A stretch of 10,529 nucleotides of DNA from Candidatus Sumerlaeota bacterium. GTDB lineage: Bacteria; Sumerlaeota; Sumerlaeia; UBA8349. Location of the stretch: contig DNPO01000468.1 in NCBI GenBank assembly GCA_003501375.1, forward strand, positions 1 through 10,529, read 5' to 3'. The position numbers and the translations under genes are program-made. This document shows positions 5,901 to 10,529 of this stretch, piece by piece; positions within the stretch are counted from its first letter, which is position 1; the number at the start of each line of letters is the position of its first letter. Below the pieces are notes generated by a model. It was not told the origin of the DNA. It was given only the letters and a program-made list of their open reading frames with translations, and searched no databases.

Positions 5901-7178
5901 TTATTTTGGGAACCGCAACAGCGTGTAATTCTTTTTCCCAGTACGCAGCACCATCGCGCTTTCGCCCACCAGTTGCTCGGTGGTAATGGCCGCCATCGGA
6001 TCGGTCATGCGCTGATTGTTCAGGTTGACGCCACCGCCCTGGATCAGACGTCGCGCCTCACCTTTGGACGCCGCGACCTGCGCCTGAACCAGCAAGTCCG
6101 CCAGCGGCGTGCCATCGCCCTCAATGGCCGTACGTGGCAATTCCCGCGACGGAACATCGGGGAAAATCTCCGCAAGGTCCTGGTCGGTGAGGCCGTCCAT
6201 GCCGCCACCGAACAACACGGCTGAGGCGCGTTCCACCTTGGCCAGTTCCGCTTCGCCATGCACCGTGCGTGTCATTTCCTGCGCGATGCGTTTTTGCCCA
6301 TAACGCTCCTCGGGCTTGGCGTTATGTAGTTGCACAATCGCGGCGATTTCGTCCAGTTCAAGGAATGTAAAAATTTTCAGGAAGCGTTCCACATCGCGGT
6401 CGTCCGTACGAATCCAGTACTGGTAAAACTGGAAGGGACTCGTGCGGGCGGGATCGAGCCAAACCGCATTGCCAGCGCTCTTACCGAATTTTTCGCCGTT
6501 CGCTGTCTGCATCAACGGGAAGGTAATGCCGTAGGCGTGGGCATCATTTCCCAGCACGCGCTTGATCAAATCCATACCTGCGGTGATGTTGCCCCACTGG
6601 TCGCTACCGCCGACTTCAATGGTACAGTTGTGCTCGCGGCGCAGGTGCAGAAAATCGTATGCCTGCATGGTCATGTAACTGAATTCTGTATAACTAATAC
6701 CTTGTTCGTTTTCCATGCGCTTGCGTACGGACTCTTTGTTGATCATGTAGTTAATGGTGAAATACTTGCCCACATCGCGCAGCCAATCGATGAAGGTCAT
6801 TTTGCCGATCCAGTCGTTGTTGTCAAGCAACTGGGCACCGGTGTTAAAATCGATAAATTTCTGCATCTGCGTTTTGAGACAGCGCGCATTGTGCGCCACA
6901 TCGTCGGCGGTAAGTAAGTTACGCTCGGAGGAACGCCCACTGGGGTCACCGACCATACCGGTCGCGCCCCCCACCAGCGCAATCACGTTGTGCCCGGCGC
7001 GCTGAAAATGCGCCAACGCCAGAATCGGTACCAAGTGGCCCAGATGGAGACTGTCCGCTGTGGGGTCAAATCCCGCATAGATAGAACGCGCTCCCTCCTG
7101 CAAATATTTTCCGATGGCGGCATCGCTAACGGCTTCAATAAAGCCACGTGCCTGAAGGGTTTCAAAAGCGTTCGACAT
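5901..7178 (-). CDS. tyrS: Tyrosyl-tRNA synthetase
   Basis: Cytoplasmic class I synthetase that activates tyrosine with ATP and loads tRNA-Tyr. The 425 residues match the E. coli-type enzyme (about 424). The ATP-binding HIGH motif is HLGH (45-48) after YAGFDPTADSLHLGH. Tyrosine-site regions follow, including YMTMQAYDFLHL (168-179) and GSDQWGNI (191-198). The KMSKS-equivalent loop is KFGKS (230-234), as in E. coli TyrRS. A C-terminal S4 RNA-binding domain (about 357-420) contains ASKGEARRLIQGGGVNLNNQR. The start at 7178 fits the family N-terminus and has AAGG about ten bases upstream. An in-frame start at 7304 would add 42 atypical residues and overlap the predicted promoter. No T-box-like leader is seen. 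Confidence 0.97.
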   Translation of the reverse strand: MSNAFETLQARGFIEAVSDAAIGKYLQEGARSIYAGFDPTADSLHLGHLVPILALAHFQRAGHNVIALVGGATGMVGDPSGRSSERNLLTADDVAHNARCLKTQMQKFIDFNTGAQLLDNNDWIGKMTFIDWLRDVGKYFTINYMINKESVRKRMENEQGISYTEFSYMTMQAYDFLHLRREHNCTIEVGGSDQWGNITAGMDLIKRVLGNDAHAYGITFPLMQTANGEKFGKSAGNAVWLDPARTSPFQFYQYWIRTDDRDVERFLKIFTFLELDEIAAIVQLHNAKPEERYGQKRIAQEMTRTVHGEAELAKVERASAVLFGGGMDGLTDQDLAEIFPDVPSRELPRTAIEGDGTPLADLLVQAQVAASKGEARRLIQGGGVNLNNQRMTDPMAAITTEQLVGESAMVLRTGKKNYTLLRFPK

Positions 7179-7260
7179 GGGGTGGAGACCTTTTTCAAAA
7201 AATGGCAATATTTCGTTCCCGAGGGGAAGGATAGTCACTCCCATCCCGGGACGAAAGCGT

Positions 7261-7289
7261 ACTATACCAATGGAGTGTTTTTCGCGCAA
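7261..7289 (-). promoter_or_regulatory. Candidate sigma-70 promoter for tyrS
   Basis: On the minus strand, TTGCGC (complement of 7284-7289) and TATAGT (complement of 7261-7266) are separated by exactly 17 bases. The -10 box matches five of six consensus positions, the -35 box three of six. It would give a leader of about 75 bases to the tyrS start at 7178. It lies between the tyrS gene and the large palindromic repeat. Confidence 0.4.
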
Positions 7290-7320
7290 GGATTTCGGAA
7301 ACAAAAGCCTCCGACGGGCC

Positions 7321-7549
7321 AGGACAGTTTCAAAGTCAGAAAATGGCCCCTTTGGAGTGCGGCTGCTTGCTGCCGCTTTGCCGTTGCACGACTTGTCGTG
7401 CGCAGTTTGTTTGTGTTGATTGGATTATTTTCCCGAACAAGAACGGCTGAAGAGCAAAAGAAAAACCACGCGACAAGTCGCGCAACGGCAAAGCGGCGAC
7501 GAGTCGCCGCACTCCAAAGAAAGGGTTCCTCTTACTTTGAAACTCTCCT
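7321..7549. repeat. 229-bp inverted repeat of paired hairpins upstream of tyrS
   Basis: Outer arms 7321-7335 and 7535-7549 match at 14 of 15 positions when inverted. Inner arms about 7351-7400 and 7469-7518 are inverted copies with about seven differences; they begin TTTGGAGTGCGGC and include GCCGCTTTGCCGTTGC. Each inner arm also folds on itself into two hairpins: 7359-7376 and 7386-7401 on the left, 7469-7482 and 7493-7510 on the right. Most differences between the arms fall in paired positions of these small hairpins and keep pairing. It encodes no protein. It resembles dispersed palindromic repeats (REP/MITE-like), and genome copy number is unknown. Confidence 0.8.
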
Positions 7550-7572
7550 GTCCGACGGGCAGGAAAATCTAG

Positions 7573-7689
7573 TCCTCATTTTTGGGGGAAGGGGTGAACA
7601 ACAAGATCAATGTGATCAAGCGCAGGGCTTATGGATTTCATGATCTGTGCTACTTTCAACTTAAGGTTATCCAGGTATTTGCCCCCTGA
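7573..7689 (+). pseudogene. C-terminal tail of an ISL3-type transposase (remnant)
   Basis: An open stretch after a TAG at 7570-7572 ends at a TGA (7687-7689). Its last part reads GEGVNNKINVIKRRAYGF followed by HDLCYFQLKVIQVFAP. This is the conserved end of ISL3-family (IS204/IS1001/IS1165) transposases, typically 'EGxNNKIKxIKRxAYGFRDxxYFxLK'. Only about 34 codons survive. Everything upstream is stop-interrupted or replaced by the palindromic repeat, so the gene is dead. No matching terminal repeats could be found in the flanks. Confidence 0.65.
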
Positions 7690-7717
7690 GTCATCAACGC
7701 AATGGGAGAAGAATCAT

Positions 7718-7752
7718 AAAAAAAGCGTTGGCAGGTTGCCAACGCTTTTTTT
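7718..7752 (-). terminator. Intrinsic terminator of the efflux/peroxidase unit (A/T-flanked, usable both ways)
   Basis: GCGTTGGC (7725-7732) and GCCAACGC (7738-7745) form a perfect 8-bp stem around AGGTT, flanked by seven As on the left and seven Ts on the right. Read on the minus strand it is a classic hairpin plus U-run. It begins 29 bases after the stop of the outer-membrane factor gene. The symmetry means it could also stop plus-strand transcripts. Confidence 0.93.
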
Positions 7753-7781
7753 GTAACCCGAGACGAACAAATCTGCGACTG

Positions 7782-9227
7782 TCACTGAACGGGAGCAGGT
7801 TCCGTACCACCGCCCAGCGATTTGTAAAGACGCACGGATGCGAGCAGTTCCGACAGACGCGCCTGCTCAGACTGTATCTCCGCGGCGAACAACTGGCGTT
7901 GTGCATCTAGCAGGTCCAGATAACTCGACTGGCCCGCTTGGTAACGCAAGTCGGACAAGCGCACGGATTCCTGAAGCGCACGTACCTGATCCTGTAGTTG
8001 GTGATATTGTTCACCCGACTGTTCTTTTGCTACCAGCGCATCGGACACTTCACCCAGTGCTTGCAAAATCACCTTGCGGTAATTTTCCACCGCACGGTCG
8101 CACGCGGCTTTGCTGGCCTTGTAAGTGAACCAGTTGCGTCCTGCATCAAAAACAGTCTGCGATGCAGCCGCGGCAATCATCCAACCTTCCGCGTTGTTCT
8201 TCAACAAATCCTTTAACTCGGAACTTTGAAAACCATATTGGGAGGTAAGGGAAATCTGAGGGAAAAAAGCGGCCTTTGCAACACCAATCCGAGCATTCGC
8301 CGCTACCAGTTGCTGCTCGGCGGATTTCAAGTCGGGTCGACGTTCTAACAGATCGGAAGGCGCACCCAGCGGAATGTTCGGAATGGGCGATTGCTTACGG
8401 AAAGCGGCACCACGCTGAATGTCCTGCGGGGCTTGCCCCAGCAAAATACTCAACGCGTTTTCATTCTGAGCCACGGTCTGTTTGGTAATGGCCAGGGTTG
8501 CCAACGCGGATGAAACTTCCGCACGGTAGCGATTCACTTCCAAATCGGAAGCGGTGCCATGTTTGCGTTTCAGTTCCATCAGAGACAACGTTTTTTGACG
8601 CGTACCCAAGGTTGCCGAGGTCAACTCCATCTCGCGGTCAAGTTCCAGCAACGTGAAATACGATTTGGCCACATCGGTGACCAGGCCGGAAAGAACCGTC
8701 CGGCGATCTTCCTCGCTGGATAACACTTGAGCGCGAGCGGATTCGCTGCTACGGCGCACGCGTCCCCACAGGTCCAACTCGTAAGACAGGTTGAGTTTGG
8801 CAGCATAACTGTTCGAGTAAGCACTCACGGGCACGGGCATGCCACCGGGCCAAATGTATGCACGCGAATTATCCGCCGTGCGCGTACGCGCAGCGGAACC
8901 GTTGGCCGTTACCTGCGGGTATAAATCCGCGTTGGTAACACCCAACGAATCGCGGGCTTCTTCCACGCGAATCGTGGCGATTTTAATGTCATGATTGTTT
9001 TCAATCGCTGTACGAATCAGCGTTTGCAACTGCGGGTCTTGGAAAACATCCCACCACGGCATGGTAGCCAGGGTGTTGGAGGTCGGCGACTCAGACGTCT
9101 GTGCGCGATAGCCCCCTGGTGTCAAGTTGTCAACCCGTTTGTAATTAGGCCCCAGCATACAGCCAGTGAGCAACAACGCAGGCACTGCGATGGTGGCAAT
9201 CCGAGAGATACGTAACGAAAACTTCAT
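7782..9227 (-). CDS. RND efflux outer-membrane factor lipoprotein (OprM/NodT, TolC-like)
   Basis: A 481-residue outer-membrane channel lipoprotein that forms the exit duct of a tripartite RND efflux pump. The signal peptide ends in the lipobox LLTGC with Cys23 as the lipidation site; the next residue is Met, not Asp, as expected for outer-membrane sorting. After it come MLGPNYKRV and PWWDVFQDPQLQTLIRTAIENN, typical of the NodT family. There are two repeated TolC-type halves with long coiled helices: …LNLSYELDLWGRVRRSSESARA… in the first and ERRPDLKSAEQQLVAANARIGVAKAAFFPQISL… in the second. The start at 9227 gives the proper signal peptide and has AGGAG eight bases upstream; an in-frame start at 9341 would destroy the signal peptide. 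It begins 28 bases after the peroxidase stop, so it is co-transcribed with it and, through it, with the RND permease. A terminator follows. Confidence 0.96.
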   Translation of the reverse strand: MKFSLRISRIATIAVPALLLTGCMLGPNYKRVDNLTPGGYRAQTSESPTSNTLATMPWWDVFQDPQLQTLIRTAIENNHDIKIATIRVEEARDSLGVTNADLYPQVTANGSAARTRTADNSRAYIWPGGMPVPVSAYSNSYAAKLNLSYELDLWGRVRRSSESARAQVLSSEEDRRTVLSGLVTDVAKSYFTLLELDREMELTSATLGTRQKTLSLMELKRKHGTASDLEVNRYRAEVSSALATLAITKQTVAQNENALSILLGQAPQDIQRGAAFRKQSPIPNIPLGAPSDLLERRPDLKSAEQQLVAANARIGVAKAAFFPQISLTSQYGFQSSELKDLLKNNAEGWMIAAAASQTVFDAGRNWFTYKASKAACDRAVENYRKVILQALGEVSDALVAKEQSGEQYHQLQDQVRALQESVRLSDLRYQAGQSSYLDLLDAQRQLFAAEIQSEQARLSELLASVRLYKSLGGGTEPAPVQ

Positions 9228-9255
9228 GAGTTTTTCTCCTATCAATTGATTCTGA

Positions 9256-9801
9256 TTACAACACCTTTTCAATATCTTTTTGCATGGACAGTGGTGTAGT
9301 CGTCGGTTCATATCGTCCCACCACTCTACCATTGCGATCAATCAAAAACTTTGTGAAATTCCACTTAATCGAATCCCCCGGTAAATAGTCCGGAAAATTT
9401 TTATCCAACGCTCCCTGCAACAAAGCGGCAATCGGGTGGCTGGGATCGAATCCCTGAAAAGGTGCCACGTTCGTCAGGTAGGTAAATAACGGGTGCGCAT
9501 TTTCTCCACGAACCTCGGTTTTGGCAAACAGGGGGAAGTTGACACCGTAATTCAGTCGGCAAAAACCCTGCACTTCCGCATCGCTCCCCGGTTCCTGTTC
9601 GGCAAACTGATTGCAAGGAAATCCCAAAACTTCGAACCCCTGACACGCATACTTGTTGTACAAGTCCTGCAGTTCCTGATACTGCGGCGTAAACCCGCAC
9701 TTGCTGGCGGTATTGACAATCAACAGCACCTTACCTGCAAAATCCGACAGGGGTATTTGCTTCCCATTATTGGCCCTTGCCGAGAAAACATAAACGCTCA
9801 T
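9256..9801 (-). CDS. Glutathione peroxidase family protein (probably thioredoxin-dependent)
   Basis: A 181-residue soluble peroxidase that reduces hydrogen peroxide and organic hydroperoxides. The catalytic tetrad is visible: Cys35 in NTASKCGFTPQ, Gln69 in FPCNQFAEQEPG, and Trp147-Asn148 in WNFTKFLIDRNGRVVGRY. Cys81 in GFCRLNYGVNFPLFAK is a likely resolving cysteine, which in this family usually means thioredoxin rather than glutathione as reductant. It is a cysteine, not a selenocysteine, enzyme. No signal peptide is seen, so it is cytoplasmic. The start at 9801 has AGGAGG nine bases upstream; an in-frame start at 9855 would run back into the 37-bp repeats. It sits between a degenerate paralogue and the outer-membrane factor of an efflux system, an unusual place for it. 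Length is normal (160-185). Confidence 0.95.
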   Translation of the reverse strand: MSVYVFSARANNGKQIPLSDFAGKVLLIVNTASKCGFTPQYQELQDLYNKYACQGFEVLGFPCNQFAEQEPGSDAEVQGFCRLNYGVNFPLFAKTEVRGENAHPLFTYLTNVAPFQGFDPSHPIAALLQGALDKNFPDYLPGDSIKWNFTKFLIDRNGRVVGRYEPTTTPLSMQKDIEKVL

Positions 9802-9827
9802 ACGAATAATCCTCCTGGTAAAAACAA

Positions 9828-9902
9828 TCAAGTTGCTTGCCCGACGCAAGAACAACTTTCCACATCAAGTTGCTTGCCCGACGCAAGAACAACTTTCCAC
9901 AT
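9828..9902. repeat. Two tandem copies of a 37-bp hairpin-forming unit
   Basis: The unit at 9828-9864 is repeated without any difference at 9865-9901. Each copy can fold as AAGTTGCTTGC / GCAAG-AA-CAACTT, an 11-bp stem with a two-base bulge and a CCGAC loop. The second copy encodes the last ~12 codons of the peroxidase-like gene on the minus strand, and its first three bases (9865-9867) are the complement of that gene's TGA; the other copy is the intergenic spacer to the complete peroxidase gene. There is no spacer between copies, so it is a tandem duplication, not a CRISPR. Confidence 0.9.
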
Positions 9903-10251
9903 CATGTTGCATAGCCGGCGGTACAACGGTCCGCTCGTATCTCCCCACCACCTTCCCCTTACGATCTATTAAAAACTTGGTGAAGTTCAATTTGACGGAC
10001 GCATCAGGAAGATCACCCGTAAAGTTTTTATCCAGAACGTCTTGGAAAAGAATGGACGTGGGATAATTAAAATCAATCCCCAAAATTTCCACGCCCAAAG
10101 GAGCGTACAAATCATACAGTTCCTGCAATTCCTGATATGCCATCCCTCCATATTCAGACGTATTGACAACAATCAGCACTTTCCCTTTAAACTCAGCCAG
10201 TGAAATCCGCTTACCATCCATCCTTTTGGCGACAAAGTCATACACGCTCAT
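9865..10251 (-). CDS. Shortened glutathione-peroxidase-like protein lacking catalytic residues
   Basis: A 128-residue paralogue of the next gene. The ends align closely: MSVYDFVAKRMDGKRISL..FKGKVLIVVNT against MSVYVFSARANNGKQIPL..FAGKVLLIVNT, then YQELQ and FTKFLIDRKGKVVGRY. The peroxidatic site NTASKCGFTPQ has become NTSEYGGMA with no cysteine and two residues fewer. The FPCNQF..QEPG and FC..NYG segments (about 50 residues) are missing, and Trp of WNF is Leu. It therefore cannot work as a glutathione peroxidase. Its only cysteines are 121 and 123 in a C-terminal SCSC that lies in a 37-bp repeat unit. The frame is intact and AGGAG lies nine bases before the ATG, so it appears to be expressed. 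It could be a redox-partner or structural pseudoenzyme, or a recent duplicate on the way to loss. First of the two peroxidase-fold genes after the RND permease. Confidence 0.85.
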   Translation of the reverse strand: MSVYDFVAKRMDGKRISLAEFKGKVLIVVNTSEYGGMAYQELQELYDLYAPLGVEILGIDFNYPTSILFQDVLDKNFTGDLPDASVKLNFTKFLIDRKGKVVGRYERTVVPPAMQHDVESCSCVGQAT

Positions 10252-10254
10252 GCG

Positions 10255-10270
10255 AAGCGTCTCCTCGCTT
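10255..10270 (-). promoter_or_regulatory. Ribosome binding site presented in a hairpin loop
   Basis: On the minus strand AAGCG-AGGAGA-CGCTT forms a perfect 5-bp stem whose six-base loop is the AGGAG ribosome binding site of the peroxidase-like gene (start 10251). Loop exposure would favour translation. The stem is short and may be coincidental. Confidence 0.35.
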
Positions 10271-10321
10271 ATTTGGTTTACACAGAAGCGAAATGTGGCT
10301 ATTTCTCCTAACTTACCACCC

Positions 10322-10374
10322 GAACGCCGGAGTCAAGTCTTCCGCGATTCAACTCCAGGCTCACTCCGGCGTTC
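10322..10374. repeat. 12-bp perfect inverted repeat between RND permease and the peroxidase-like gene
   Basis: GAACGCCGGAGT (10322-10333) and ACTCCGGCGTTC (10363-10374) are perfect inverted copies separated by 29 bases, starting 10 bases after the RND stop. No T-run follows on the minus strand. It could be an intercistronic mRNA-stabilising stem that sets the ratio of pump to downstream proteins, or a partial terminator. No sigma-70 promoter is evident in the 133-bp gap, which supports read-through. Confidence 0.7.
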
Positions 10375-10384
10375 CGGGGGCATT

Positions 10385-10529
10385 TTACTCCGCATTCAGC
10401 GGAGCCTCTTCTTCTACAACCGGAGTTGTCTTTGTCTTGAACATTTTTGCAACCAACACAAAGAACAGCGGGATGTAGAAAATGGCAATGAACGTACCAG
10501 CCAGCATACCGCCTACCACACCGGTACCG
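10385..10529 (-). CDS. RND efflux pump permease, C-terminal 47 residues (cut by window edge)
   Basis: End of an inner-membrane proton-driven RND transporter of the AcrB/HAE1 type. The visible sequence GTGVVGGMLAGTFIAIFYI followed by PLFFVLVAKMF is the conserved last transmembrane helix of this family (typical form 'GTGVMGGMxxATxLAIFFVPVFFVxV'). A hydrophilic tail, KTKTTPVVEEEAPLNAE, and TAA (10385-10387) follow. The outer-membrane factor at 7782-9227 on the same strand is the expected pump partner. The periplasmic adaptor gene would be expected upstream, beyond the window. Confidence 0.9.
   Translation of the reverse strand, partial: GTGVVGGMLAGTFIAIFYIPLFFVLVAKMFKTKTTPVVEEEAPLNAE

Noticed and set aside
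6330..6917. 195-codon open frame on the plus strand
   Set aside because: Antisense shadow of tyrS, whose reading frame is unambiguous.
7179..7320. T-box or other tRNA-sensing leader upstream of tyrS
   Set aside because: No T-box core motif or specifier-loop arrangement is visible; only an imperfect GC-rich stem around 7219-7254.
6990..7643. 217-codon open frame on the plus strand crossing the tyrS start, promoter and palindrome
   Set aside because: Its first part is antisense to tyrS, the rest reads the palindromic repeat; no domain is recognisable and it is out of frame with the ISL3 tail.
7519..7717. tRNA or small RNA gene in the tyrS/efflux gap
   Set aside because: No cloverleaf or conserved tRNA arms found; the recognisable content is the outer arm of the palindrome and the ISL3 tail.
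9828..9902. CRISPR-like repeat of 37 bp
   Set aside because: The two copies abut with no spacer, one is coding, and there are no cas genes.

Overview
The window carries ten protein genes, two of them cut by the window edges. They are mostly on the minus strand and mostly housekeeping and envelope/efflux functions, with unusually repeat-rich intergenic spaces. The organism is a Gram-negative bacterium: there is an outer-membrane efflux lipoprotein paired with an RND pump, strong AGGAG-type ribosome binding sites, and roughly even GC. The abundance of long palindromic intergenic repeats, two eroded transposase tails and a stand-alone IMP cyclohydrolase would fit the Planctomycetota-Verrucomicrobiota-Lentisphaerota group. 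That placement is inference from general impression, not from a marker gene.

Left part (1-1875, all minus strand): purH-N (IMP cyclohydrolase only), then a 243-bp composite palindrome, then a short RdgC-like protein, then alaS, whose first 84 codons are in the window. A five-unit, 9-bp-period array of small palindromes sits just upstream of alaS.

Middle (1876-4301): an 884-bp gap holds a frame-broken transposase tail. Beyond it, a good sigma-54 promoter match and a perfect 10-bp dyad precede a plus-strand GAF / sigma-54 AAA+ / Fis-type activator of NifA-like architecture.

Right-middle (4302-7781): a MATE exporter converges on the activator gene, with a hairpin between them. Upstream of it on the same strand, across a 28-bp inverted repeat, lies tyrS. 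The tyrS upstream region has a plausible promoter, a large palindromic repeat whose hairpins show compensatory changes, and the last ~30 codons of an ISL3-type transposase.

Right end (7718-10529, minus strand): this looks like one transcription unit, read from high to low coordinates. It runs RND pump permease (C-terminus only), a shortened glutathione-peroxidase-like protein that lacks the catalytic residues, a complete glutathione peroxidase, and an OprM/NodT-type outer-membrane factor, ending in a textbook intrinsic terminator. The two peroxidase-fold genes are a tandem duplication inside an efflux operon. This is the most unusual arrangement in the window: one copy is catalytically intact, while the other keeps the fold's ends but has only two cysteines, in a C-terminal CxC encoded by a 37-bp tandem repeat.
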